A DNA stretch of 64,000 bases from Benincasa hispida (GCF_009727055.1 NC_052350.1:31871211-31935210), one strand, 5' to 3'; numbered from the stretch's first letter, positions 1 to 11,649 are shown. Numbers and translations: made by a program. The notes: a model not told the origin generated them from the sequence alone.

Positions 1-2617
1 CCGCTTTCTCGGAGAAGGCTTGGACAGTAATAATGTTAAACCTTCTGAAGATGATAAATCAGAACCTCTTGATTCTTTGGATGATGTTGACACTGTTGAA
101 GACGTTGCAAAGGAGATTGAAGAAGAAGAAGCTGAGGAGGAAGAGGAGGTAGAACAAACTGAGAATCAAGATGGTGAAAGAGTTATTAAGAAGGAAGTTG
201 AAGCTAAGAAGCCTCTTCAAATGATAGGTGTCCAATTGTTAAAAGATGTTGACCAACCCACAACATCCAAAAAGTCAAGGAGGAGAAGTTCTCGAGCATC
301 ACTCGAGGTCGAACTCCTAACTTCTGTTTTTTTTCCTTGTCTATTCTCAATGCTAAAATATCCTCAAACTAGTTAACTGAGCTAATTATCTAAGCATTCA
401 TATTCAAAGGGTTATTTAGAACGGTTGGGGAAGATATTATGGAAATGAAATTTTAGGAAGGGATGATGTGCCAGCTGCATTAGATTTCATAGACTGAAAA
501 ATGAAATCGAGACTGGAAAGGAGGAAAAATCAAGATAAGCTGTTAGAGTGTGTGTTAACAATAATTTTGGGAACTAAATGTTCAAAATTAGCTTCTCAGT
601 GATGAAAACATATGTCCACTTTACATTTTTTTCCCATTAAATAAAAACATTTCCACGTGTGCTTATATTTTCCTACTTTAATGTGTGGATGCAGGATGAT
701 CGTGATGAAGATTGGTTTCCTGAAGATATATTTGAGGCATTTAAAGAGTTGCGAAAGAGGAAAGTCTTTGATGTATCTGACATGTACACAATAGCTGATG
801 TTTGGGGTTGGACTTGGGAGAGAGAACTTAAGAACAGACCTCCGAGGAGGTGGTCACAGGAATGGGAAGTGGAGCTGGCTATTAAAATTATGCACAAGGC
901 AATTTCTCTCTACCCTTATCTTTTTTACCTTACATTAGGATTGTCCTTTTATTATCTTATTCTCTCTCTATCTTAACTTACCGTCGACATTTGAGTGAAT
1001 TATGAACAAACCTTCATAGACTTGGGAATAATTTTTAAGATTAGTTGGTGCTTTGCATCTTCTTATCTCTTTTTTTCTTCCTACACTTGTTATTTATTTA
1101 TTTATATAAATATAAAAGAAACAATTTTATCAATGCATGAAATTTATAGGGGGAAGTAGTTCAAAATAATTACAACAAACATTTCCACTTGGACAAAACG
1201 AGGGGATATCCTATAAGAACTAAAATGAGAATCTCCCATTTACATTATTTACATCAAGATAAAATAAGGAAAATGATACGATAGAAAAAGTCTGGATAAG
1301 TTTTTCCTTTGGGAAGACCATCTCCCACCTAAAGGTAGCCATCATGTCATTCCAAAAGAGTTGAGCAAAAGGACAGGAACAAAAATGTGCAACTGTGTTT
1401 ACTCATCATGCATTTCTTGTATAAGAGATACTAGATACATAAATGTCTAGCACCAAAAACTGTGATAAAGCCCATCATAAGAGAGAGCTTCGTTATCCTT
1501 CTGCATGATTGACCATCAAATCCATGGTATAGGAGGATAATTGGTTGCTGAATGTAGGAGAATTTTCCGCTTCCAAAATTTCATTTGGGAAATCATTTTC
1601 ATTAAAATTGTTTGTCTTGACCTCTTAACTTCGACGGTTTTCAAATTTTCTTTGTTTAATCTTCATTCAATGTTCCATTTACTATTACAGGTGATAGAAT
1701 TGGGTGGAACACCAACAATTGGCGACTGTGCCATGATCTTGCGAGCTGCCATCAAGGCTCCTTTACCTTCTTCCTTCTTGAAAATCTTGCAGACAACTCA
1801 TGGTCTTGGCTATGCATTTGGGAGGTATGTTTATTTTTCTTGAGATAAAAGATTCTAAGTTTATCTTCTATTGTCAAGGCCTAACTGTCTGTAAATATGA
1901 CATGAAAAAGTTATACTTCGTATTTTTAACTTCATATATACTCCATCTCTTTTAGTGAGGTTTATTTATTTTGAATTCTTATAATTGTGGAGGTGGAAGA
2001 TTTGAACCAACGACTTTTTGGTCGATGATATTCCTAAACTAGTTGAATTGTACTCAGGTGGACAACTTTTAGTGAGTTGTAAGGTTACTAAAATCTCTTA
2101 TTGGATTCATATTCTATTGCAACAACCCATGTTGGATATAATGTTTATGTATAGGTGTATGTGTCCAAGTCATTAAATTAAATCACAGGTCATAAATTTA
2201 TAGACATAAATTTATAGATACATGTAAATTCATCCACCAATAAATACACTGTCGTTAATTATACGTAATGACGGCCAGGATTTTTTAAACCCTGAAACTT
2301 CTGACCACCGTAATAATTTTGAATTGTCTCTGACAATTTTGGCCACACAAGTATGTATCTATGTTTGAACTCTTGGGATGTCTCTGTATTGCAGCCCTTT
2401 ATATGATGAGGTTATCACCCTGTGCCTTGATCTTGGGGAACTAGATGCAGCCATTGCAATTGTAGCAGACCTGGAAACAACAGGAATCTTGGTTCCTGAT
2501 GAAACGCTCGATCGGGTAATCTCCACTAGACAGACGAACGATTCTATGCCCAAGCCTGACTCAGCTATTGATACCACGCTAAATGATCACAGTTTAGCCG
2601 ATGATGAAGCATCATAA
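1..2617 (+). CDS. 3' part of a plastid pTAC3-like protein gene (four exons, left-truncated by the window)
   Basis: Four phase-consistent exons: 1-307 (open to the left edge), 695-898, 1691-1824 and 2395-2617 with stop TAA at 2615-2617. The splice joins are SLE|DDRDEDW, IMHK|VIELGG and YAFG-S-PLYDE; the last is a phase-2 join that restores a Ser codon. Exon 1 encodes an acidic Glu-rich stretch (about 121-165) and then a basic Lys/Arg/Ser patch. Exons 2-4 encode a conserved helical region (DWFPEDIFEAFKELRKRKVF, then GDCAMILRAAIKAP, then ITLCLDLGELDAAIAIVADL). From memory this matches the C-terminus of PLASTID TRANSCRIPTIONALLY ACTIVE 3, a SAP-domain, PPR-like component of the plastid-encoded RNA polymerase complex. 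The SAP and PPR parts would lie to the left, outside the window. Intron 2 (899-1690) begins with GC, introns 1 and 3 with GT, and all end in AG. All exons are open, so the gene looks functional. The exon structure is solid; the name is an inference. Confidence 0.8.
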
Positions 2618-2984
2618 TGGTTTAGTCTTCTTATTTTTCTTTTGTAAAGTCCAGTCGTAGGGTTGCCAGCAGAATGGTTCTTGTAAATTTTATTTGTAGT
2701 TGCTTTTTTTGTATTTTGAATTTTTGAGTCGAAATATTTAATTTTTGAAACAAGATTTTGAGCAAAATTGTTTATCAAGTCAATCATTATGGTTGGCACA
2801 CAGATCTTGGCAAGTCACACCTTCCTTTTTGCATCTTTGCCTAAGCTAACTCTGTACTAGTGTAGTGCTGTGTTACATCAATTCTGATGCCTGAGTACAC
2901 AACATAATATTATATTCAGCTAAGCATTGAAATATCGCTTACCTTGTGAGGTGGTAGAACATTATTTACAGGACACTCATTATC

Positions 2985-3314
2985 TGTCATTTGTTTGGGG
3001 TGTGTGGAATGCTGGCGGTGTTAGCATGGGTGGAATTGTTGAGGTTGTCGAGTTCGACCAGTGATCTCAGCCACATTCTCTCTTTTGTGAAATGGGCTCA
3101 TGCCCGGCTGAACTGACCTAGGGACTGAGGGTTTGTCTTCCCATTCTGGGACATGCGATCCCTAGAGTTCCCTTTAGGTCTGGGCCTATGCTGTGGGCTT
3201 GGGCATTGGTTGTTATCATGATTTCTATAAGCAGCTGATTCGTATGCTTTTCTTGATGGGAAGGTTGAAGATCCATGTGTCCTTTGGGAGTTTTGATAGC
3301 TCCTCGTAGCTTCA
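2985..3314 (-). pseudogene. Coding-like remnant of unknown origin
   Basis: This stretch is clearly more GC-rich than its surroundings. One minus-strand frame reads about 107 codons with a single internal stop, rich in Ser, Asn, Arg and Gln, including KERMWLRSLVELDNLNNST near its end. It has no start codon in context, no splice context and no domain I recognise. It could be a scrap of a retrotransposon gag region or of a host gene. Only its composition and its almost open frame support it. Confidence 0.25.
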
Positions 3315-4149
3315 ACTGTTTGTGAAAATATTGAAAAACTTCATCCTTCTCTCAATGCTTTTACTCGATTTGGCCATACTTACTATTTGTGCCTTTTTTT
3401 TCCTTTCTTTTTCATTCCAGTGGGAGGAGTTTGTAGTATTGAACATTTATTATTTATTCTTTTTCATTAGGAATAATCAGGTATATAGTAGTAAATACAC
3501 TATCATTTGAAAAAATAGCAAAAGGTGGAGTATTTTTTAATTATAGCAAAATGCATGGATATCACGTGAGTCAACTTTTTGAAATCCTAAAATGCCCTTA
3601 TCCTCTCTTTTAATTGTGAGACTTTAATTAATTGCTCAACTATATACAGATTTTCAATGCCAACTAACATGGATAATTTTTTCATAAATCTCATTATTGT
3701 GGATAATTTTTCATAGATCTTGTGATTTAATAGTTTTGAATTTTTGTATCAAATTTAATAGTTAGTTTGAATATTCAATCTTCTACCACAACTAATTTTC
3801 AAATCTTGGTTTGAAATTTAAAATATCATATTGTCTTATTTTTAAATTGTTTCTATGATTATCTTATTTTGGATTTTTAAATCTTATATTATATTAGTTT
3901 TCCTATCTAACTTTTTATATTTATAATAGATTTTCTCTTAATCATAATTAAATCATACGTTTTATAAATTGTTTTTATGATTATCTTTATTATAAATTTG
4001 TTATAAACATGGAATATAAAAAAAAAATCTCATTTTTATTAATTAATCATTTTTATTTTGAATCATATTATTTTTTTGTTTTAAAGATTCCACGGAGAAG
4101 AATAGCAAATCAGAAATTTCATCAAATTCATATCACACGTGTTCCCATC

Positions 4150-5440
4150 CTTCTATTGGCAGATTTTTTCCTACATTATCTCCCTACACTTTTTGAATTT
4201 TAAAAATCGAAAGTAACTTTTTTTTTTCAATTGTCATATTTGATATTATCTTCAATTTCAAATTTTATTTTATCTAATTTTTCAATTTTCATCTTTTTTT
4301 TTATTGATTTTATTTTTTGTTCTCAATCGACGAAAAGTCATTTTGGAGGTTTGACTTAACTGATCAACACTTGTGCAAAATGAAAGACTCACTTAATTGA
4401 CCACAACTAATAGTTCAAGTCATAGAGTCTCTTATTTCCAAAGTGATTCCTATCGAGTCATTGTGAAAAGATAGGTCAAGCATATAGACGGTGTTGGTAT
4501 TAACCTTACGCCGTGGGGGTCTTATACCCACCTTGATCGATCTGATCAAGGAAAGGATGTACCATCATCGAAGACTGGTTGTTTCTCTTTTATTCATGAG
4601 ATCTCCACGATTGACATCAACGCCACATCATGATTGGTTGGTAATTTCAATTGATGATTTTTAATTGGAATTTTCATACTCCAATCTAAGTCGGTTTCTT
4701 TATGCAATTGTCTAGATAAAGTTTTTATCAATCCAACCTTCACTTTCTAAACTAATATTTTAGTCTAGAACCAAGAAAAAGTATTGTTACAGAATTTTGG
4801 ATAAGTTCAAAAGCAATGTAGATGATTTGGTTAAATGACTTTCAATTATAGTGTATTTGTTTTTAAGTTTATTGAATTTATTGAGCGTAGTTTGGAAAGT
4901 AATTACACTGTATCTATATGTCACATAAAGTATCGCCAAAAAGATGACTACAAAATCCACATAAAAATTACTGTGTAATTAATTTTTCTTTAACTCTAAA
5001 ATGCCCCATCTGGACTTTCAGTTATGTTGCAACTAATTCTGTCATTTGCAATTTTTTTAGCATAAATCCTGATTTTCTCCTAAATTATCTCTCTACATTT
5101 TCGAATTCTAAAAATTGGATGTAATCTTTTTTCAAAATCGAATATAATTATTTTTTCCTGTTTGATCTTATCTTTCTTTTCAAGTTTTTTATCTTACCTA
5201 ATTTTTCAGTTTTCATTTATTTCTTACTGATTCTATTTTTTTGTTCTCAATTGACGACAAGTCTAATTTGGAGGTTTGACTTAACCAATCAAATCCATTG
5301 GTGCATAGATGAAAAGCTCGATTAATGGACCATCGACCAAGAGTTCAAGTCCCAAAATCTCTTCTTTTTAGAGTGATTCCTATCGAGCCATTGTGAAAAG
5401 GTATGTCAAGCATATGGAAGGTGTTGACATTAACGCCTTG
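4150..5440. repeat. Diverged direct duplication (about 4150-4500 and 5060-5440)
   Basis: The two blocks share ordered landmarks in the same orientation: a TTTTC-rich lead, TTGTTCTCAAT-GACGA, TTTGGAGGTTTGACTTAAC, AGTTCAAGTC, GTGATTCCTATCGAG-CATT and GTCAAGCATAT-GA-GGTGTTG. They are separated by about 0.9 kb and differ at many bases, so the duplication is old. Neither block is coding. They may be two copies of one dispersed repeat or a segmental duplication. Confidence 0.55.
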
Positions 5441-6559
5441 AAATTCTATTTATGACCGCACCATTGTTGGCAGTGGAGCCGATTTCAAAGAGGAAAATGG
5501 TGGCAATTTAATTAGAAAAGAGGTCGGTGTAGTGCTAGAATTAGGCTAATCAATAGTCTGTAAATGTTTGTTTTAATTACAATGTAATTACAAATATTTT
5601 TTAATAAGTCATTTGCAATTTCATTTGTATAGCTGAGGATGGTTTAGACTTTTATAAATCCGTTTATATTTTATTTTTAATTTGTTTTTCTATTTTTATG
5701 AATGAAATGTTGATTTGTTATTTTTACAAATGAAAAGTTAAAATCTGCTTTCTCGTTAGTCTTTTTCATTATACTGATTAGATTTTTTTTTCCCTATAAG
5801 AGAGCATATACTATACTTCTCGTGGGCCTTTGTTTGGCAGGCCGCGTGTTGTTTGGTGAGTATATATATAAAAAAATAAACTTAATCATCACTTGGTTTA
5901 TTGTTAATTAATTTTTCAATTCAATGATTTATTTGAATACATGATCTATTTGCAATGATATTTTTTGTGTTAATATTTTTTCTGCACTTAAAAATATTAT
6001 TTTAAGCATTTGAAAAAATATTTCAAACAGATCTTTAGGGACCGTTTGACTTAAGGCTTTCAACGAATGCATATGGAATAACATATGTCTTATTGTTGAG
6101 AGAATTTAAAATATCTTTGTTTGATTTTGCATGAGATATCAAAATTAGCTTCATTCTAAATGAATCATGATGATAATTAATTAACCAAATATACTATTAA
6201 TTAATAAATTGATACTTTTAAGGAAAATTATTTTAAATGATAAAATTGTTGAATTTTTTTAAATATAGGAAAATGTCACATTCATTAGTGATAGTCATTG
6301 AAATGGTAAATATATATTTAAATATAAAAGAAAGTGTCTATTTAAATAAATTAATTTGTTGAATTGAGATGGTTAAATTCATTGTTTAGTTAGATTCATT
6401 GTTATTAAAATTTAATGTAATTTATTGATAATAAATTTAATTTTCATACATTAATAAATTTTAATGGTATACAATAAAAGAGCGTATAAAAGATTTCTTA
6501 AAAAAAGAGCACATTAATCAATTTTTGCGTTTTGTGTGGGTGGTCGTTGTGGGCAGTTA

Positions 6560-7526
6560 GGAGTGATGTTGGGAGGTCTTGGTGCTTGAGGGCTATCTTG
6601 CGAAGTAGAGATAGATTCAAGCATCTGGTTCGTTTGATGATTGGCGATGGACAGTCTTGTTTTGTTTGGTGGGACCCTTGGCTGCCGGGGGCGCGATTTT
6701 GGATTCATACGAGTCTACGGTGGTTCAGGATGCAAAGAGTAGTTTGGAAGCGCAGTTGTCAAAGTTCTTGGATGGTGAGAGAGGTTGGAGGTGGCCTATA
6801 GTGTCTTGGGAGCTGCTTGAGATCTGGGGTTTTATCTAGGCAGTGGGGCCTAGGGTGAGGGGAGAGGATTATTGGGTTTGGGTGCCGGATGCTAGTGGTC
6901 GGTTCTCTATCGCTAGTGCTTGGGAGAGTATATGTCCTCGTCGTCATAGGGTGTCTTGGGCTGGTATTTTGTGGGCGGGGGTGGTATTCTGTCTCTTATA
7001 CACATCTAGATGTGTATAAGAGACAGGTATACGTCCTCGTCGTCATAGGGTGTCTTGGGCTGGTATTTTGTGGGCGGGGGTGGTATTCCGTGTCTCTCCT
7101 TCTGTGCATGGTTAGCAGTGAGGGACAGGTTGGGTACGCGGAATTGGTTGAGGAGTTGGGGTGTGTTGTCAGAGGGGGGTGTCTTTTGTGTGGGGAAGGT
7201 GTGGAGTCGCGAGATCATTTATTTTTTGAGTGTGGGTTTGGGAGAGAGGTGTGGTCTAGTGTGTTGCGTCATTGGGTTCGACACATCGGGTGGCTGGTTG
7301 GGATGTAGAGTTAAGTTGGTTGTGCCGAGTGGGGTTGGGTAAGAGGGTGCGTAGTAAGTTGTTCTGTGTTTTCTGGTGTGCGTCCATATACTACATCTGG
7401 CAAGAGCGTAATCGACGGCTGCATGGAGGTCGACCGAGGTCGATGTCTGCTCTGGTTCACCTTATGGTCTCTACGGTTCGTGCTCGTGCTACTTCCTGGC
7501 GGGTTGACCTTCTTGGTCTTATCTAG
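6560..7526 (+). pseudogene. LINE ORF2 C-terminal remnant (RT-type zinc-binding region and tail)
   Basis: Fragments in several plus frames resemble the C-terminal part of plant LINE ORF2 proteins. They include the W-D-P-W-L motif (FVWWDPWLPGARFW), a Cys/His stretch (CLLCGEGVESRDHLFFECG) like the zf-RVT zinc-binding region, and a tail with FWCASIYYIWQERNRRLHGG. The upstream endonuclease and reverse transcriptase parts are absent because of 5' truncation. Reading shifts frame several times, partly from decay and partly from the adapter insertion at 6989-7026. It is non-functional. The family call rests on motif recognition. Confidence 0.7.
6989..7026. other. Nextera mate-pair junction adapter (assembly artefact)
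   Basis: An exact 38-bp palindrome made of CTGTCTCTTATACACATCT joined to its reverse complement. This is the Tn5 mosaic-end pair left by circularised mate-pair libraries. The 61 bp before it (6928-6988) are repeated after it (7027-7087) with one mismatch. It is not biological sequence. Confidence 0.97.
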
Positions 7527-7824
7527 TGTGTGTACGAATGTTTTTTTTTCTTTTTGAACTTCACATTGTTCTTTGTTTTGTTGTAGCCCGTAGTTTATGG
7601 GGTTTTGGGTTTTTCTCTCTGCCTATCCTTCTGGTGGTTTGCGAGTTTGCGTATATGTGTTGGTTTTGTTCTGTTTCATCCTATTGGCTTTGTTTTGGTT
7701 TTGATTCCCTATCTTTACTTCTGCTTTGTTGCTTTGTTGCCTTGATCCCGAACTGTGGGATCCTCCTTGTCATTGTATAATAATATCACATATTCTTAAA
7801 AAAAAAAAAAAAAAAGAGCACATA

Positions 7825-8370
7825 AAACAATAAAGAAGGAAAACTGCCGTGGGTGGCAAAATAAATTGGGCAAATTGCAAGGGTGACTTTGAGCTTTTTG
7901 ACTTTGCAAATATAGCGAAATATTAGTTTTTTTTTTAATGTATTAAAATTTTACCCATGTATGTATTTTGCCTAATTTCTACCAATTTCAACCCCTTTAT
8001 CCTTTTTTTTTAATGTATTACAATTTTACCCATTCATGTATTTTGCCTAATTTCTACCAATTTCAATCCCTTTCTCCCTTATTTTCTATGTTCCATTCGA
8101 TTATTGTTGTCTTTGTATAAACAACAATCAAAATGATGTGTTGAGCCAAAAGTCATAGGCAATCGCAAGATTTTCCCCCTCATATAGAAGAAGAAGAAGA
8201 AGAAGAAGAAGGTGTTCAAGTCTGCCAAATCGGGTATAAGAGCACTGGCAATTACTGCACCAGTTTGAAATATGAGCTCGATTATGTAAGATGATTCTGA
8301 TTGGGTCTACGTTTGGAATGGGAACTATCTCCCATGAACCCTACTTTACGAATAAATAGTTAGGTGGGTT
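7825..8370. other. Non-coding stretch between LINE and MULE-like element
   Basis: It contains a 2-copy tandem repeat (about 7930-8088, unit about 80 bp, carrying TTTTGCCTAATTTCTACCAA) and a GAA microsatellite of about 8 units (8186-8212). The phrase GGGCAAATTGCAAGGGTGAC near 7868 resembles the outer ends of some plant MULEs. I could not pair it with certainty. No gene is seen. Confidence 0.6.
8186..8212. repeat. (GAA)n microsatellite
   Basis: An uninterrupted run of about eight AGA/GAA triplets in non-coding DNA. Confidence 0.9.
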
Positions 8371-8790
8371 TTGCACTAGAGGTCATTCTAAACGGGAAAA
8401 TTAAAAGGATATTGTACTTTTAGAAACTATTTAGGAAAATATTGTTGTTTTCAAACTATTTGTAAAAATATTATTGTTTTAAATAAATCGAGGGTTCAAA
8501 ATTCGACAATTCGACCTAGATAGGTCGAATTTTGAACCCTCGACCTTCCTTTTTTTTTTAGGAAAATATTGTTGTTTTCAAACGGATTCTGTCATCTCAG
8601 CAAATCTGACTAAATAACGAGCTAATGAATCTCCTTCTTTTTGCCATTGAACTTCCCAATCAAATTTGAGAGCGAGATTATGAGAGACAGCGAGAGTTTG
8701 AGAGAGTGAGATTTTGAGCGAGAGCGAGAACGAGAGCATGAGCGTGAGTGAGATTTTGATAGAGAGCGAGAATACGGTACAAATTTTCCT
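8371..8790 (+). repeat. Left terminal inverted region of the MULE-like element, with hairpin
   Basis: It contains two diverged units around AAAATATTGTTGTTTTCAAA, a near-perfect hairpin (20-bp arms 8488-8507 and 8524-8543, matching TCGAGGGTTCAAAATTCGAC and its complement), and a GAGCGAGA-rich purine tract at 8690-8770. The block is mirrored at 16990-17540. Confidence 0.55.
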
Positions 8791-9011
8791 TTTTTTTTTT
8801 CCTTTTTAATTATTACACATTCCACCTTCTTCTTTCTAATCCTTTCTTTTTTTTCTTTTTTTTTTTAATTTTTCTTTTTATAAAAAAAAATTCTAAAAAT
8901 ATTTATTATTTTATTTAAACTCTAAAAAGAACAAATTAAAAAAAATAATAACTCATAAAAATAAAAAGTCGTAAATTAAATATCTCATTTATATAAAAAT
9001 ATTTACAAAAA

Positions 9012-9735
9012 TCAATGTGTCTCACAAGGCGAACATCGTCGATTTCGAGTTGGTTGTCGTCGTCGACTTCGAACTTGAGGTTGCTCGGGTTCTTCTTGAT
9101 ATTGCTCTGGTACCTCTGCAGACGCTTCATAATATAAATATTCATTATGATCTCCATGACCCTGACCATGTCCATGCACGTATGAAGACGAAGGACCAGC
9201 CTCTGAGTCATAATGTCCTAAACCAAATGCTGGCATCATCATCATCGGACTAACATAATCAGTTTGACTCTGCATCTGCATCATAGGGGGCAACTCTTCA
9301 CATTATGTGCAACCTCATCAAACTCATCCTCTTCCCGAATAGGTCCTCTATGTCTAGGAGCTGGTGGAGGAACAATAGGTATATCGTACATATAATGAAT
9401 TTTCTCCATATAGCTTTGGTTGTCACTACATACAGCAAGAACCTGGTTCGGATCATTCGCAACCTCACGGAGTCTACTGTTGTTCGATCTCTGTGAATTA
9501 TAAAATAATTAGACAATATTTAAAATAATTTTAAATTAAAAAAATTAGATAATATTCATTCATTTACTAGATGACCCACAGCTGCTCCCGGACAAGTGAC
9601 GTAGCGCCTTGTAATATTATTATACCAATGAATATATTCTGGAGTGACATCTATGTCAAACTGTTCAAGAGAAACCCCCACTGCAATAAACCTTGCACGA
9701 TAGTGCCATCGCACTACCAAATGTGCAACTTTTTC
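9012..9735 (-). pseudogene. Plant mobile domain (MAIL/PMD-like) protein, C-terminal part, frameshifted
   Basis: Read on the minus strand from the gap edge: LVVRWHYRARFIAVGV, FDIDVTPEYIHWYNNITRRY and TCPGAAVGHL, then an intron-like stretch, then an exon with RLREVANDPNQVLAV and IPIVPPPAPRHRGPIREEDE. A one-base shift follows before a Met/Gln/Pro-rich tail (MPPMMQMQSQTDYVSP to the stop at 9012). The Y-x-x-W-Y-x-x-I-T-R-R motif followed by P-G-A-A is the signature I know from the C-terminal part of PMD proteins (MAIN-like, also annotated as long-form PP7 homologues), which plant transposons often carry. The frameshift near 9295 and the cut at the gap make it a pseudogene as assembled. Confidence 0.6.
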
Positions 9736-10465
9736 NNNNNNNNNNNNNNNNNNNNNNNNNNNNNNNNNNNNNNNNNNNNNNNNNNNNNNNNNNNNNNNNN
9801 NNNNNNNNNNNNNNNNNNNNNNNNNNNNNNNNNNNNNNNNNNNNNNNNNNNNNNNNNNNNNNNNNNNNNNNNNNNNNNNNNNNNNNNNNNNNNNNNNNNN
9901 NNNNNNNNNNNNNNNNNNNNNNNNNNNNNNNNNNNNNNNNNNNNNNNNNNNNNNNNNNNNNNNNNNNNNNNNNNNNNNNNNNNNNNNNNNNNNNNNNNNN
10001 NNNNNNNNNNNNNNNNNNNNNNNNNNNNNNNNNNNNNNNNNNNNNNNNNNNNNNNNNNNNNNNNNNNNNNNNNNNNNNNNNNNNNNNNNNNNNNNNNNNN
10101 NNNNNNNNNNNNNNNNNNNNNNNNNNNNNNNNNNNNNNNNNNNNNNNNNNNNNNNNNNNNNNNNNNNNNNNNNNNNNNNNNNNNNNNNNNNNNNNNNNNN
10201 NNNNNNNNNNNNNNNNNNNNNNNNNNNNNNNNNNNNNNNNNNNNNNNNNNNNNNNNNNNNNNNNNNNNNNNNNNNNNNNNNNNNNNNNNNNNNNNNNNNN
10301 NNNNNNNNNNNNNNNNNNNNNNNNNNNNNNNNNNNNNNNNNNNNNNNNNNNNNNNNNNNNNNNNNNNNNNNNNNNNNNNNNNNNNNNNNNNNNNNNNNNN
10401 NNNNNNNNNNNNNNNNNNNNNNNNNNNNNNNNNNNNNNNNNNNNNNNNNNNNNNNNNNNNNNNNN
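9736..10465. other. Assembly gap (730 N)
   Basis: An unbroken run of N. Long open frames that cross it are artefacts of the undetermined bases. Confidence 0.99.
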
Positions 10466-10499
10466 AAGAAGAGAGATAAATGATGGGTGGAAGTTTTTC

Positions 10500-11232
10500 A
10501 GATAAATCAAGTCTTTTGTTCACTTGATGTTCCTGCCACTGTTAGCTAACATCCATGATGCGGGGCGGTATTTCATGGGGTGGAGCATGTTTGGCATGTT
10601 GTATAGTAGACAACTATGCAAAGCAACAAGACCTGAGGTTCGAGAGATAGTTGGGCTCTGCATACTTTTGCAAACTATGGGTTTGGGAGCAAATTTTTCC
10701 AACAACAATGGGGCTTTCCTAAGCTAACATCATGTTAATGACGGCTTCAGTTAGTTGGAACGAGACCCTATCAGTTCTTTGTATGTTGTTTTTAATTCAA
10801 TTTAATTTTAATATCACTTATCTAAGTTAATTTAAATTCTAAATTATCAATTTAAAAATTTAGGTGGAGAGACAAATTTTGTGTGACTAGGAACAGCCAA
10901 CACATGGTAGTCAACCAGTATAGATTATTACTGTTTTGATCTGCTTCAAACCTGAACAGTAGTACATTAACTAATTTGATTATTTTATTCAATTTTATTG
11001 TATTTGTCTTTAATATTCTCTAATATAAATATGTTTGTGTTTCGGTTATTTGGGGCCGTACAAAATTATTGTGCATACTTTGCCTAATTTTTGTAACGAA
11101 TGGTCCAAAACATATGGCGGACGATGAGTCCTCTCATATTGTTTTCACAATTGGTGAGTGGCATCTTTCTTGACAGGGTGATGAGACAATTTCGGTTTTT
11201 TAGCAGGATATCCCATCGCCTTGGTAATACTA
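10500..11232 (+). pseudogene. Plant mobile domain protein, central part, opposite strand to the C-terminal piece
   Basis: The plus strand reads FLPLLANIHDAGRYFMGWSM, LYSRQLCKATRPEVREIVG and LCILLQTMGLG, matching the core PMD pattern D-A-G-x-Y-x-W-G, L-Y-R-x-L-C, I-x-G-P-L-x-L-L-Q. Further on, decayed frames give RWRDKFCVTRNSQHM-V--YR (about 10863-10930), WGPYKIIVHTLPNF (about 11050-11095) and GEWHLSRQ with QDIPSP-like traces (about 11152-11220). These follow the order of one PMD protein but change frame and contain stops. They belong just N-terminal of the piece found at 9012-9735, which is on the opposite strand. Confidence 0.6.
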
Positions 11233-11649
11233 AACCGTTACTGCATTATTGGACCTAAGGACTGGAGATTGGTCCAAATTGAGGAGAGTAACATTCAGCA
11301 TATGTTGACAATTTGTAGTAGTCCTCAATAAAATCTTCATAGTTCATGTTAAAATGTGAGCAAACGGCCATAAAATGCGAGCATGGAATGCCGAATGCTT
11401 GCCACTTATTACATGAACAGTACCGCTCGGACCTGTTTAGCCTCAATATTTGAACATTTCCTCCTTTGGCATTGAGACTATGACGTCCGGTCTTCACATG
11501 AAACACACCTTCATACCGATCGTATGATTGTACTTCATGTTTACCAGATCGTGCAGCCCATTTATTTATTTTGTCGTGTGCATACCTGGATTTTTACTCC
11601 ACTTAGTATTATAGAATATGTTTGAAATAAATTATTAATAAAATATATA

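Larger units (their letters stand above)
2618..6500. other. AT-rich intergenic region downstream of the pTAC3-like gene
   Basis: It starts with the probable 3' UTR (2618 to about 2790); no canonical AATAAA signal is obvious. The rest is very AT-rich with long T and A runs. Apart from a coding-like remnant at 2985-3314 and a diverged duplication at 4150-5440, both listed separately, I see no gene. Confidence 0.6.
6501..7824 (+). mobile_element. 5'-truncated LINE (non-LTR retrotransposon) with target-site duplication
   Basis: This is a GC-richer insert in AT-rich DNA. It ends in a poly(A) tract (about 7798-7816) and is flanked by the direct repeat AAAAAAGAGCACAT at 6501-6514 and 7811-7824. Poly(A) plus a TSD longer than 10 bp is the signature of target-primed reverse transcription. 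The 5' end falls inside the coding region, as in most LINE copies. The body is disrupted at 6989-7026 by a sequencing-adapter artefact with duplicated flanks, so the real element is about 99 bp shorter than shown. Confidence 0.8.

Noticed and set aside
5826..6040. Possible MITE between GGGCCTTTGTTTGG and AACAGATCTTTAGGGACC
   Set aside because: The ends pair poorly and no TSD could be identified.
9571..10523. Long open frames of about 270-300 codons across 9571-10523 on both strands
   Set aside because: They are almost entirely undetermined bases of the assembly gap. Only a few codons at each end are real.
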